A stretch of 44,981 nt of DNA, from the IMG/VR virus record IMGVR_UViG_3300043777_000093, positions 1-44,981 of that record. One strand, 5' to 3'. How positions within the stretch are numbered: position 1 is the stretch's first letter; each line of letters opens with the position of its first letter. This DNA comes from a virus. The translations under genes and the position numbers were made by a program. Below are positions 1-6,371 of the stretch, piece after piece. The notes below the pieces were generated by a model that was not told where the DNA came from, did no database searches, and saw only the letters and a program-made list of their open reading frames with translations.

Positions 1-318
1 ACCTTGCGCCATGCCCACGAGGATGCAACCTTCCGTGTCAGCGGCGGAATTGCCCCAATGGATGAGGATGTTCGAGCGATTACGAATGCACACATGCGGG
101 ATGGAGCCTGCATACTTTAGCACCCACGCATCGGTGCTTCGCTCGAATTTAGGCGACGGCAGCATCTCGACGGGATAGGTGCCGGGCTGAATGGCCGAAC
201 CGGGCAGGCCATCCTTGACAGGGAGTTCCAGCGTGTAGAACTGCTGCTGGCCATCGACAAGCAACTCCCCTTCGGTTGCCGCGCTGTCCAGCTTAGTCCT
301 GATGAGCGTCAGATTCAT
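1..318 (-). CDS. DUF5675 family protein (partial, runs off left edge)
   Basis: The reading frame starts at ATG 318 after a GGAGG site and is open to base 1, giving 106 residues without a stop. It contains the run HWGNSAADTEGCILVG (about residues 88-103), the signature of DUF5675 phage proteins, preceded by a beta-rich segment with a PG.YPVE turn. DUF5675 proteins are common near phage lysis genes; their biochemical role is not established, and a peptidoglycan-related role is only inference. It is the last visible gene of the leftward operon and overlaps the gene at 293-484 by 26 nt. The C-terminus is missing. Confidence 0.85.
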   Translation of the reverse strand, partial: MNLTLIRTKLDSAATEGELLVDGQQQFYTLELPVKDGLPGSAIQPGTYPVEMLPSPKFERSTDAWVLKYAGSIPHVCIRNRSNILIHWGNSAADTEGCILVGMAQG

Positions 319-484
319 ATTCCTCCATCCTGCATCCATAGCCCAGCGTAATCGTAGCCGCAATCGTCTTGCTGTCCAGCGGGATGATGTGCTCTTGGGG
401 ATGCTCTAAATCGAATCTCATGCCGTCGCAGGCCAGCGTAGCCAGTATTTCTCCGTTCGGCCCGACTATCTGGTAGGTGGTCAT
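293..484 (-). CDS. Small hypothetical protein (63 aa)
   Basis: The protein starts MTTYQIVGPNGEILATL and ends DAHQD. ATG 484 is chosen because it overlaps the upstream stop in an ATGA junction; an upstream ATG at 511 would add nine residues. It is acidic, with no transmembrane segment and no recognisable domain. Codon-level composition looks protein-like (PNGEILATL, IIPLDSKTIAATITLGYG). It overlaps the DUF5675 gene by 26 nt, implying coupled translation within the leftward operon. Confidence 0.6.
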   Translation of the reverse strand: MTTYQIVGPNGEILATLACDGMRFDLEHPQEHIIPLDSKTIAATITLGYGCRMEEYESDAHQD

Positions 485-717
485 GGAGTTAGGCCAGAGC
501 GGAACCGCCATTGATGAGTCCCGCTCCGGCGTTTCGCGTCGCTTTCTGGCGCTCTCCTCTCAGGCTGGCTTACTTCAGCGGTATCCAGCCAAGAACTTTG
601 GCGGCGAGAGGAACCGTTCGTGCCATAACCTTTCGTCTCGGTCGGCCCCTCTGTATCGTTAGCGTTGACCAGACGCACCGCCAAACTCGCTACTTCACAA
701 CCCGTCTTGCCGCCCAA
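481..717 (-). CDS. Possible small hypothetical protein (78 aa)
   Basis: This open frame lies between the genes at 690-878 and 293-484. It overlaps the first by 28 nt and meets the second in an ATGA junction, which favours it. The sequence is rich in Arg, Ser and Glu with low complexity and has no domain. There is no good ribosome site before ATG 717. It could be a chance ORF; the junctions are the only positive evidence. Confidence 0.35.
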   Translation of the reverse strand: MGGKTGCEVASLAVRLVNANDTEGPTETKGYGTNGSSRRQSSWLDTAEVSQPERRAPESDAKRRSGTHQWRFRSGLTP

Positions 718-878
718 ATGAACGGCTTTACTGCCACATGCGCGGTCTTCTTGCCAGCCTTGACGCTCGCGTGGGCTGCCGTGACCGTGCCGGAGCCTAT
801 CTTGGTGGCTAGAGTGCGTCCACCCATTGAGAGCGTGGCCCCGAGCGTGACCAAGATAACGATGTCCCTGGTTTTCAT
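690..878 (-). CDS. Small exported or membrane protein (62 aa)
   Basis: The N-terminus MKTRDIVILVTLGATLSMGG is a short basic stretch followed by a hydrophobic helix, so a signal anchor or signal peptide is likely. The rest is basic (KAGKKTAHVAVKPF, AARRVVK). An AAAGGT ribosome site precedes ATG 878, which overlaps the stop of the upstream gene (ATGA). No family recognised. Its position near a lipoprotein and DUF5675 suggests an envelope role, which is inference. Confidence 0.65.
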   Translation of the reverse strand: MKTRDIVILVTLGATLSMGGRTLATKIGSGTVTAAHASVKAGKKTAHVAVKPFIWAARRVVK

Positions 879-1111
879 ACCTTTGAACTGTCAGGGACTT
901 CTGACGGCAATGCCTTCAGTACATCGTCTAGATGAAGGCATTCCTTGAGATTTGGCATAGGGTCGCTCGGCTTTATCGGCGCGAGCTTCCCGTTACAAGT
1001 GTCGTTGCCTGCGATTGCGTCATAGAGAATGCCAATGACCGGTGCACCCCAGCTAGGAATGAGAATAACCTTATCGCCGTTCTTTGCTTCACGCCCATTC
1101 TTGTAATGCAT
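875..1111 (-). CDS. Small hypothetical phage protein (78 aa)
   Basis: Starts MHYKNGREAKNGDKVILIPSW, a beginning typical of small phage accessory proteins with a single beta-barrel-like domain, followed by a Gly/Ile-rich strand and an acidic C-terminal tail. A strong AAAGGAG lies 7 nt before ATG 1111. It is translationally coupled (ATGA) to the next gene. No catalytic motif is visible and the function is unknown. Confidence 0.75.
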   Translation of the reverse strand: MHYKNGREAKNGDKVILIPSWGAPVIGILYDAIAGNDTCNGKLAPIKPSDPMPNLKECLHLDDVLKALPSEVPDSSKV

Positions 1112-1123
1112 TTTCCATCTCCT

Positions 1124-1348
1124 TTACAAATCGTGCTTGTTGCCGCTCAGGATAGCGAACCCGCGAGCGAGCCGCATTCCGTATGGCATGGTACTCAATT
1201 CCGAAACAGAGCGCAGGCTCTTTATTGGCAATGGGCCGCTAAATCCCATGTGAGGATGCGTGCAAACACATTCTGGCATGTCTAAGCATCGTGGGCAGCG
1301 GTATACCTCATCCTCGAAGAATCCATCGGCTTGGTCGTTGACACTCAC
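1124..1348 (-). CDS. Small cysteine-rich protein (74 aa)
   Basis: GTG start at 1348 overlaps the stop of the lipoprotein gene (GTGA). Near the N-terminus YRCPRCLDMPECVCTHPH holds four cysteines and two histidines in a compact knuckle, consistent with a zinc ribbon. The remainder is short and basic. This is one of many small zinc-binding candidates in the leftward operon. No specific family; function unknown. Confidence 0.65.
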   Translation of the reverse strand: MSVNDQADGFFEDEVYRCPRCLDMPECVCTHPHMGFSGPLPIKSLRSVSELSTMPYGMRLARGFAILSGNKHDL

Positions 1349-1887
1349 TTTGGCAGGCTCGCTAGACGGGCCTTGAAGACATCCTCCAAACTCTTTGCTT
1401 TCGGAAGTGATGTGCGCATTCTGACCACGGTAATGGTGCGGCGGGAAGCCGTGACCGCAGGCGGAGACGTTTCAATAATCGGAATCAGCCCGGCAAGGTC
1501 GATAGCGTCGGCCACGATACCGTTGATGAAAGCCAGCGTGTTGGGGTTCTTAACTTGGAGGATGCTGGTCAAGTCATTGGCTTGCGTCTTGAGTTGCGCC
1601 AGCAAGGCGTTGATGTGCGCCAGCTTCGATGGGTCTGCCGTGGTCTGCCAGGCGGTTACGTCGTTGCCGATGTCCGTGAGGATGGTTTGCGCGTCGGTTG
1701 AGAACTTCTGGATGTTGGCGGCATCGGCGGGCGTGAGCGTGCCGTTGTTGGAGTAAGTGTAGAATTGCGTGGCAATCTGCGCGGCCAGCGGCAAAAGAGC
1801 CTCTACCAGCTTGAACCATTGCTGCGCCGTGCAGCCTGCCAGGAACAGTGCAAATACCGCAAAAATGGCCCATGCTTTCCGTTTCAT
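1345..1887 (-). CDS. Predicted phage lipoprotein (180 aa)
   Basis: The N-terminus MKRKAWAIFAVFALFLAGC is a lipoprotein signal peptide with lipobox LAGC; Cys19 would be lipidated. The mature part is helical and alanine/threonine-rich, with an amphipathic region (residues 60-120) that could be coiled coil, and ends in a basic tail. AGGAGG precedes ATG 1887. Phage lipoproteins often act in superinfection exclusion or as outer spanins; at 180 aa it is longer than usual o-spanins, so the role stays open. Confidence 0.8.
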   Translation of the reverse strand: MKRKAWAIFAVFALFLAGCTAQQWFKLVEALLPLAAQIATQFYTYSNNGTLTPADAANIQKFSTDAQTILTDIGNDVTAWQTTADPSKLAHINALLAQLKTQANDLTSILQVKNPNTLAFINGIVADAIDLAGLIPIIETSPPAVTASRRTITVVRMRTSLPKAKSLEDVFKARLASLPK

Positions 1888-1912
1888 TCGTTCCTCCTGT
1901 GTGAGTTTTACT

Positions 1913-2101
1913 CTACTGCATCGCTTGTGTCACTACTTCATTTTCAACTACCACCAGCTTGCCCGCCCAGCCGTTTGGCGCTTCCTCGTTTGCGAACTTC
2001 TCGGCTTGCTCGCGTGTCGGCCAGACATGTTGCGGGAATGGGGACACTTCCGAATCCGTCAGGATCACTACTCGGTACTGTTTTTTCTGGTTGTTCATCA
2101 T
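1913..2101 (-). CDS. Small hypothetical protein (62 aa)
   Basis: Begins with a double ATG (MMNNQKKQYRVVILTD) and has the pattern strand, W.TREQAEKFANEEAP helix, strand (GKLVVVENEVV), an alpha/beta mini-domain seen in many small phage proteins. GGAGGG precedes the start. No motif points to a function. It sits between the lipoprotein gene and a string of zinc-ribbon-like genes. Confidence 0.7.
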   Translation of the reverse strand: MMNNQKKQYRVVILTDSEVSPFPQHVWPTREQAEKFANEEAPNGWAGKLVVVENEVVTQAMQ

Positions 2102-2111
2102 CCCTCCTCGC

Positions 2112-2366
2112 TCACTCGTTACCTGCTAGGCCGCTCGCGCTGGCCTGAATCAACTGCGCTTTCAAATCAGAATCTTTTTGCGTTCTCGCAAGCTCGTCAG
2201 CCAGGAACTTACAAGGATTCGGTTGGTGCAAGGCGTCAGCACTTTCGCTGATGCCAAGCGCGTGATTCTGCTTCCTGAGCGCGTACTGAATGCGCGTCAG
2301 TTGCTTCTCTCCTGATCCACGATTCAACCTCCATCCACATCGACAGCTATAACCAAACTTAGCCAT
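2112..2366 (-). CDS. Small hypothetical protein with CRC motif (84 aa)
   Basis: The start is ATG 2366, because AGGAG stands 7 nt before it; a longer in-frame version from 2444 lacks support and would overlap the upstream gene. The protein opens MAKFGYSCRCGWRLNRG, a Cys-X-Cys hairpin, then a helical half with a further cysteine. Possibly metal-binding. Function unknown. Confidence 0.65.
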   Translation of the reverse strand: MAKFGYSCRCGWRLNRGSGEKQLTRIQYALRKQNHALGISESADALHQPNPCKFLADELARTQKDSDLKAQLIQASASGLAGNE

Positions 2367-2389
2367 TTTCGCTCCTCTCTGGCCCGCGC

Positions 2390-2602
2390 TCAGGACTGCT
2401 TGGGCGGGCGCTGGTGTTTCCACCAGTGCGGGACGTCTCCCCACCAGCGTTCTTCTGTACGCTCACCGTCAATATAGCCAATCGAGTAGTGTTTTCCGCA
2501 ACGGCACGTAAGACCGCCGAGGTCGTCGTTGTAGTTCGCCCACTTCTGCGTCAAAGCGTGCCTTGTAAGCCATCGGCATAACCATTCAGGCCAGTCGCTC
2601 AT
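2390..2602 (-). CDS. Small Trp/Cys-rich protein (70 aa)
   Basis: Starts MSDWPEWLCRWLTRHAL and contains LTCRCGKHYSIGY, a C-X-C-X2-H element, then a tryptophan-rich end (RWWGDVPHWWKH). AGGAGG lies upstream and ATG 2602 overlaps the preceding stop (ATGA). Phage proteins of this size with CRC..H hairpins are common but uncharacterised. A zinc knuckle is likely. Confidence 0.65.
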   Translation of the reverse strand: MSDWPEWLCRWLTRHALTQKWANYNDDLGGLTCRCGKHYSIGYIDGERTEERWWGDVPHWWKHQRPPKQS

Positions 2603-2775
2603 CCGGCTTTCGCCTCCTTGTCTGGCTGGCGCTCAGGCGGAACATAGCCCTTGCAATTCGGGCAAAGCGTCAGCGCTCCTGCGGGCTTGTCGCTCTGCAA
2701 ATGCCCGATTCCCAAGCGGCAATTCTCCTCCTCTTGTTGCTTGCTCGTCAGCGGATTATCGTCATAACAACTCAC
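2599..2775 (-). CDS. Zinc-ribbon micro-protein (58 aa)
   Basis: Begins at GTG 2775, overlapping the upstream stop (GTGA), and ends in an ATGA junction with the next gene. The C-terminal half carries LCPNCKGYVPPERQPDKEA, a Cys-X2-Cys knuckle; another cysteine lies nearer the N-terminus (EENCRLG). AGGAGG sits just before the GTG inside the upstream gene. Its last codons form one copy of a repeated gene-end element shared with the next two upstream genes. Confidence 0.65.
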   Translation of the reverse strand: MSCYDDNPLTSKQQEEENCRLGIGHLQSDKPAGALTLCPNCKGYVPPERQPDKEAKAG

Positions 2776-2954
2776 TTCCCCGCCTCCTTGTCTGGCTGAC
2801 GGTCTACAGGAAAATCATCTGCGGAACGAATCCACTCCCCTAGTGATACTGAAACATTGCCCATTGCAGGGTTGGCTGGGTCCACGCATGTCTGAACACG
2901 GCAATCGGGAAACATTTTGTCTATCGCTTCGCACATCAGTTGCAGTTTACTCAC
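2772..2954 (-). CDS. Small hypothetical protein (60 aa)
   Basis: GTG start at 2954 overlaps the upstream stop (GTGA) and an AGGAGG lies directly upstream. Two cysteines (MFPDCRVQTCVDPAN) precede a C-terminal tail RQPDKEAGK that is nearly identical to the tails of the two neighbours. No domain recognised. The junctions and ribosome site make it a real gene in a coupled series. Confidence 0.65.
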   Translation of the reverse strand: MSKLQLMCEAIDKMFPDCRVQTCVDPANPAMGNVSVSLGEWIRSADDFPVDRQPDKEAGK

Positions 2955-3724
2955 TTCCCCACCTCCTTGTCTGTAGGCTGGGCTGCGGCGGAGAGGGCGG
3001 CTTGTCTAATTGCCATTCCAAATGCCTTCTGCATTAGTTCAACACGGCGCTCGAACCCATAGCCTTCTTCGTTGGAAAGGTTATCGTCAAGCCAGAGGGC
3101 TATTTCAGCCAAACCGCGCACCCCTCGCTCCGTAGCGGGTGGGGCGGCCAGTACCTCAGTTAAGCCTTTAATACAACGGTCCAAGGCCCAACGAATGGAG
3201 ACGTTTCTCTCTAAGTCTAATTGCCTGCTCCATTCCTTCCGTAACACTTCTATCTGTTCTCGTAGTGGCGTGGACGCTGCGGCGGCTGTCGCGCGTGCGG
3301 GTATCGTTCGAGGATATTTGCAGTTCACGCACAATGCATCGCTGGCATAGTTCATGTTGCAGCACGATGGGCACATCCAACGTTGCGCCGCTGGCTCCCC
3401 GGCACTGGACGCAGCCACGGAACGTTGAAGTATTTTTACGGCCTTGCATTCAAGCGAGCTTAGGACGCTGTGCCAGTTCGGTGCAGACTGATAGGCTTCG
3501 GCAACGTCCTGCTCGGTGAGCAACTCAAACGAAACAGTCGGGGACGCGGCTGGCGCTGCGAGGGCTGCTTGCCAACCTAACCACGCGCATTCAACGGGAT
3601 AATAGAGATATTCATATTTACTATTGTCCTTGTCCAGAGCCAGCCAATTCATCGATTTAGGCTCTTTCTCTTTCCAATGTACAGTCGCCCACTTCTCGAA
3701 TGCCTGTCTCATTTTACTTTCCAC
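2951..3724 (-). CDS. Phage protein with RanBP2-type zinc finger (257 aa)
   Basis: GTG start at 3724 follows GGGAGGG. Residues 1-55 hold a W..W.AA module (AFEKWATVHW ... AWLGWQAALAA) common in phage accessory proteins. Residues about 115-135 give WMCPSCCNMNYASDALCVNC, matching the RanBP2 pattern W-X-C-X2-C-X3-N-X6-C-X2-C. The rest is helical with alanine-rich linkers. Such ribbons bind ssRNA or ubiquitin in eukaryotes; the target here is unknown. The tail QPTDKEVGK is part of the repeated gene-end element. Confidence 0.75.
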   Translation of the reverse strand: MESKMRQAFEKWATVHWKEKEPKSMNWLALDKDNSKYEYLYYPVECAWLGWQAALAAPAASPTVSFELLTEQDVAEAYQSAPNWHSVLSSLECKAVKILQRSVAASSAGEPAAQRWMCPSCCNMNYASDALCVNCKYPRTIPARATAAAASTPLREQIEVLRKEWSRQLDLERNVSIRWALDRCIKGLTEVLAAPPATERGVRGLAEIALWLDDNLSNEEGYGFERRVELMQKAFGMAIRQAALSAAAQPTDKEVGK

Positions 3725-3914
3725 GTTCCCTCCCTTTCCGCTTGGCTGGGCGCAGACGCTCGATAACTTCGGCTGGCATCAAAGACACACAATTACCATC
3801 GGTCAGCATGAAGTATCGCTCCCCGCTTATCCACAGCATCGCATCAATACGACCGTAGTGCGGAACTCTATCGCCTAACCTGGGCCGCTTCCCTTTCCTC
3901 GCCTTGCGCTTCAC
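3714..3914 (-). CDS. Small basic protein (66 aa)
   Basis: GTG 3914 follows AGGAGG and overlaps the upstream stop (GTGA). Both ends are very basic (KRKARKGKRPRLGDR; RPAKRKGRERGK) and flank a beta-rich core (DAMLWISGERYFMLTDGNCVSLM), so nucleic-acid binding is plausible. It overlaps the next gene by 11 nt. No family recognised. Confidence 0.65.
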   Translation of the reverse strand: MKRKARKGKRPRLGDRVPHYGRIDAMLWISGERYFMLTDGNCVSLMPAEVIERLRPAKRKGRERGK

Positions 3915-4018
3915 GGGTGCCTCCTCTTGGGACAGATACCCGCATGTATGAAGCAGCGGGAATAGCTGACATAAGGCTTCTTACAGTGGGGGCACTTGAA
4001 CTTAGGCTTGCGCTTCAC
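3911..4018 (-). CDS. Zinc-finger micro-protein (35 aa)
   Basis: This small gene lies between two GTGA junctions. The protein starts MKRKPKFKCPHCKKPYVSY and continues to a C-X3-H-X4-C cluster (RCFIHAGIC), so C-X2-C plus C/H/C ligands could fold one zinc site. The GTG at 4018 lies inside the end of the upstream gene. The first four codons repeat those of the next gene (GTGAAGCGCAAG). Likely nucleic-acid binding, by composition only. Confidence 0.6.
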   Translation of the reverse strand: MKRKPKFKCPHCKKPYVSYSRCFIHAGICPKRRHP

Positions 4019-4251
4019 GGCTTCGGCTCCTTTTCGCGGGCCAGCGCCGCGGCATTAATAAGCGCGTCCCATTCCTTGATTGAGTTCATATTTCCGCAGC
4101 GGCCAAAGAAGTTTTGGCGCATCCTTTGTCCGGCCCAGACTATCTTGCGCACTTCAATGTCAAGGGCTGCTCGCAAGGTCTCGTTCTTATCTCGTTCGTC
4201 CACTCGCCTCCACATCTCTTCGATAAATCGTTCGGCGGTCGGTGTTCCCAT
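4015..4251 (-). CDS. Small helical protein (78 aa)
   Basis: MGTPTAERFIEEMWRRVDERD starts an all-helical, charged protein; Trp and Arg positions suggest amphipathic helices. AGGAGG precedes ATG 4251. It is coupled to the zinc micro-protein by a GTGA junction. No motif or family is recognised; function unknown. Confidence 0.7.
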   Translation of the reverse strand: MGTPTAERFIEEMWRRVDERDKNETLRAALDIEVRKIVWAGQRMRQNFFGRCGNMNSIKEWDALINAAALAREKEPKP

Positions 4252-4287
4252 CTCTCACTCCTCCTTGCCAAGGGCGCCAGAACGCGG

Positions 4288-4656
4288 CTAGGCGCTCACT
4301 CGATTGCTCCATCTAGTGACCCTGCCATGAGCAGCACAATGACACCTGCGACAGATGAACAGTGTTGACTCTAGCGAATCGTCCCCGCCTTGCGCTCTGG
4401 TTGGGCTATGATGCAACTCGCCCGTTTCTTCCGTGATGTTCCGCCCGCAGCGGTGGCCCTTGAAACCGTTCACTGGCGATTCGCAGAAGCCCTTGCTGCG
4501 CAGAAAGACGCTGTGCCTCAGTGCCGCCATGTCGAGGCCAAACAAGAATTGAAGTATTTCTCCGCTTTTAGACCTTTTTTTATATGAAAGTGGGTCTAAA
4601 AATCCCGCTGCCGCAGTCGCTTCAACATCTATAACCATAGGCTTCCTTCGCTTCAT
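4288..4656 (-). CDS. HNH endonuclease (122 aa)
   Basis: Residues about 58-110 carry the HNH layout: paired cysteines (FCESP, HRCGRN), the catalytic-like LHHSPTRAQGGDDS (residues 81-94) and CRRCHCAAHG (102-111), where Cys/His pairs bind zinc or metal. The family cuts or nicks DNA. In a phage early operon it may act in packaging, recombination or as a free-standing selfish nuclease. The N-terminal 55 residues are of unknown role. AAGGAAA precedes ATG 4656. Confidence 0.8.
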   Translation of the reverse strand: MKRRKPMVIDVEATAAAGFLDPLSYKKRSKSGEILQFLFGLDMAALRHSVFLRSKGFCESPVNGFKGHRCGRNITEETGELHHSPTRAQGGDDSLESTLFICRRCHCAAHGRVTRWSNRVSA

Positions 4657-4696
4657 GCTCGTTTCCTTCTATGGAACTCCGCATCGCAGAGGCGCT

Positions 4697-5065
4697 TCAT
4701 TTTGCCAGCCATTCTTGAAGGAAAGCCTTTGCCTTGCCCCGCTTCACGTCATCCGTGCTGAAACGGAGTACCCGTATCCCCGCCATAGTGCCGTGATTAG
4801 CCTTCTCGTTGTCGCTGCCCCATCCTGCCCCATGCCGCCCCTTGAAGTAGCCGTCCACCTCAATGACGATGCGGTAGTCCGGCAAGAGGAAGTCCCATTT
4901 CCAGCGCCGCCCGTCCGTGACAGGCACCTGCTCGGCAAAGGCAAGCCCAAGCTCACGCAGATGTGTAGCCATGAGCACCTGCCCGACGTTGACCTTCGGC
5001 TTCTTGCATACCCGGCAGGACTTCATCGGCTTGCCTGCTTTTGTGCAATTTAGCGTGCAGTCCAT
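4697..5065 (-). CDS. PD-(D/E)XK nuclease, DUF559/Vsr-like, with N-terminal zinc knuckle (122 aa)
   Basis: A nuclease core is visible: E45 in FAEQVP, D58 in RRWKWDFLLPDY, E69 and D71 in IVIEVDG, then GRHGAGWGSDNEKAN and VLRFSTDDV, the order seen in phage DUF559/Vsr-like endonucleases. The N-terminus has C3, C7, C17 and C20, a possible zinc knuckle, which favours ATG 5065; TTG 5092 and ATG 5026 (GCAGG upstream) are alternatives. It overlaps the end of the small zinc gene at 5050. Likely a structure-specific or nicking nuclease in recombination. Confidence 0.8.
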   Translation of the reverse strand: MDCTLNCTKAGKPMKSCRVCKKPKVNVGQVLMATHLRELGLAFAEQVPVTDGRRWKWDFLLPDYRIVIEVDGYFKGRHGAGWGSDNEKANHGTMAGIRVLRFSTDDVKRGKAKAFLQEWLAK

Positions 5066-5202
5066 AGTTTCAAATCCGCCAACCCACCCCAAGTCACAAA
5101 CCGGAAGTTATCGCCCTTATAGCTAACGGCAGTCTGCTCACGTTGCTTTGCCCGCCAGATGTTGCACTCGCGGCAGGATTGGTTGTGGCGTCCGTTATGC
5201 AT
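5050..5202 (-). CDS. Small Cys-pair protein (50 aa)
   Basis: ATG 5202 follows GAGAGGGGAG. The sequence HNQSCRECNIWRAKQRE is a Cys-X2-Cys knuckle followed by a basic helix, the form seen at the N-terminus of HNH/EndoVII nucleases. The rest is a short Trp-containing tail. It lies between another zinc micro-protein and the PD-(D/E)XK nuclease, overlapping the latter, so the three may work as one split nuclease system (inference). Confidence 0.65.
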   Translation of the reverse strand: MHNGRHNQSCRECNIWRAKQREQTAVSYKGDNFRFVTWGGLADLKLWTAR

Positions 5203-5232
5203 TGGCTCCCCTCTCTTGAATGCTGCCCCCGC

Positions 5233-5391
5233 CTATTGCTTGGCTTCCCGCTTTGCCTTCTGCCATGCCCTTTGCCTTCGCAATGAACAGGCCCGACATT
5301 CTCGCGTGCCATTACTGCGCAGGTACAAGTTACTGCCACGCATCCTGTGGCCCTTAGAACATCTTGGTGATTTCAATGCGCCCATGTCCAT
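5233..5391 (-). CDS. Zinc-ribbon micro-protein, EndoVII-type (52 aa)
   Basis: The run CSKGHRMRGSNLYLRSNG then RECRACSLRRQR matches the C-X2-GH ... N.Y ... C-X2-C zinc module commonly fused in front of HNH recombination endonucleases, including the one at 34,584 in this window. Here it stands alone. ATG 5391 follows AAAAGG. Likely DNA-binding and probably partnered with the nuclease two genes downstream (inference). Confidence 0.7.
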   Translation of the reverse strand: MDMGALKSPRCSKGHRMRGSNLYLRSNGTRECRACSLRRQRAWQKAKREAKQ

Positions 5392-5392
5392 C

Positions 5393-5422
5393 CTTTTACG
5401 CTTTATTCGTATATCTTGTCAA
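5393..5422 (-). promoter_or_regulatory. Weak promoter candidate for the zinc/nuclease genes
   Basis: On the minus strand a perfect TTGACA (5422-5417) is followed after 18 nt by TAAAAG (5398-5393), four of six matches to TATAAT. The start of transcription would fall at or just inside the gene at 5391, and the ribosome site overlaps the -10, so this is doubtful. The 77-nt gap it sits in holds no gene. Confidence 0.3.
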
Positions 5423-5468
5423 TAGGCAATTTTTGTCACCCGCCCAACAAATCCTGCCCCGCCCCCAC

Positions 5469-5678
5469 TCACTTTGGCCCTAAGTGCTGAACTCCGGCCC
5501 GCATCCGTTGCATCTCTGCCCGCCAGTTGTCTTCTGCCTTTTTCTGCGCGGTCTCTATAGCCTTGATTCTCCTGTTTACTGCGCGCCTTTCCTTTTGAAG
5601 CAATCTCAAGACGGCCATGTAAGTTCTTTCCTTCTCAATTGCCCGTTGCTGCTTTCGCGTGACCCACATTCGCTTCAT
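5469..5678 (-). CDS. Small coiled-coil protein (69 aa)
   Basis: Highly charged and helical throughout (MKRMWVTRKQQRAIEKERTY; LLQKERRAVNRRIKAIETAQ), with heptad-like hydrophobic spacing that suggests a coiled coil. AGAGGAG precedes ATG 5678. No family recognised; a DNA- or partner-binding adaptor is possible but unsupported. Confidence 0.65.
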   Translation of the reverse strand: MKRMWVTRKQQRAIEKERTYMAVLRLLQKERRAVNRRIKAIETAQKKAEDNWRAEMQRMRAGVQHLGPK

Positions 5679-5729
5679 CGTCGCCGCTCCTCTCTGCTCC
5701 CCGAGTTAACTACTATGCAACTGATATAG

Positions 5730-6035
5730 CTAGCGCCCCTCCTGCTGGGTTGGCTCATCAAGAATCGATTGGAGTCTTTCGGCCGCTAGTCGGAACCACT
5801 TTCTTAGCTTTTCCTGACTGTCCCGCGACAGGCTGTTCCATTCCTCTTCGGGCAAAAGGCGTCCCTCGAAAAGATAGGCATCGGTCGCAGTAAGGCGGGT
5901 AGCCTCGTTCATTGAGGTTTCCGCATTGACCGCAGTACCACATAGAGCCTCCTGTGCTTTCATCTTCGCCCACCTCTCTCTGTAAAGTTCCTGCATCTCT
6001 GGCCTAGCGTCTGGGTATTTCGGCACTTCGCTCAT
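5730..6035 (-). CDS. Helical hypothetical protein (101 aa)
   Basis: ATG 6035 is chosen because it overlaps the upstream stop (ATGA); a GTG at 6104 would extend it over its neighbour. The N-terminal 30 residues (PDARPEMQELYRERWAKM) and the last 50 (EEEWNSLSRDSQEKLRKWF) look clearly coding and helical. The W..L....Q.K....W pattern resembles the end of the upstream gene product, so the two may be related. The middle shares its DNA with another frame that encodes a zinc ribbon (5758-5943). Confidence 0.65.
   Translation of the reverse strand: MSEVPKYPDARPEMQELYRERWAKMKAQEALCGTAVNAETSMNEATRLTATDAYLFEGRLLPEEEWNSLSRDSQEKLRKWFRLAAERLQSILDEPTQQEGR
5758..5943 (-). CDS. Candidate nested zinc-ribbon gene in another frame (61 aa)
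   Basis: Inside the gene at 5730-6035, an AGGAGG lies 5 nt before ATG 5943. The encoded start MWYCGQCGNLNERGYPPYC continues to DRC, matching the RanBP2-type pattern W-X-C-X2-C-X3-N-X7-C-X2-C found also at 2951-3724. The first 25 codons look coding; the remainder less so. Either two frames are used, or a frameshift (natural or assembly) separates a zinc protein from its C-terminal part. Confidence 0.45.
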   Translation of the reverse strand: MWYCGQCGNLNERGYPPYCDRCLSFRGTPFARRGMEQPVAGQSGKAKKVVPTSGRKTPIDS

Positions 6036-6211
6036 CGGTCTGCTGGCCCCTGATTCCAGATAGCGGAAATTTTTTGCTGAGTACTCGGCAATAGCCTGTC
6101 CCACTTATATGCCGCTTCTAATGACGCCAAGCGGTGGGACGCCCATATTTGTTTCAGGAGTTCCTCTCTCTGCTTGAAGTCCAATGCCATCCATCGCTGT
6201 TTATTCGTCAT
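6032..6211 (-). CDS. Small helical protein (59 aa)
   Basis: MTNKQRWMALDFKQREELLK begins a helical protein ending WDRLLPSTQQKISAIWNQ. ATG 6211 follows GGGAGC; longer in-frame starts would run through the acidic zinc gene in another frame. Its end resembles the end of the product of 5730-6035. Function unknown. Confidence 0.65.
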   Translation of the reverse strand: MTNKQRWMALDFKQREELLKQIWASHRLASLEAAYKWDRLLPSTQQKISAIWNQGPADR

Positions 6212-6371
6212 CGTCTTCGCTCCCATCATCAATCGGGTAATGCACCTGGCAGTTCTCCTCGCCGTCGATGTCGCAAGTGCAGTTCTCGAAGTCTTCGTCA
6301 TCCTCTGCCTTGCAATGTGGGCATGGCTCGTCGTCAGGGAACGTCTTTTCGTGAATCGCGCACCAAGCCAT
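6201..6371 (-). CDS. Acidic zinc-ribbon micro-protein (56 aa)
   Basis: Starts MAWCAIHEKTFPDDEPCPHC and is strongly acidic, with cysteines at PCPHC, NCTC and ENC and two histidines: enough ligands for one or two zinc sites. GAGGAG lies upstream and the start meets the preceding stop in a TAATG junction. The acidic surface could mimic nucleic acid or bind a basic partner (inference). No family known to me. Confidence 0.65.
   Translation of the reverse strand: MAWCAIHEKTFPDDEPCPHCKAEDDEDFENCTCDIDGEENCQVHYPIDDGSEDDDE

Noticed and set aside
5094-5339. An 81-residue minus-strand frame
   Set aside because: Two better genes (5050-5202 and 5233-5391) with ribosome sites and zinc motifs occupy this DNA in another frame.
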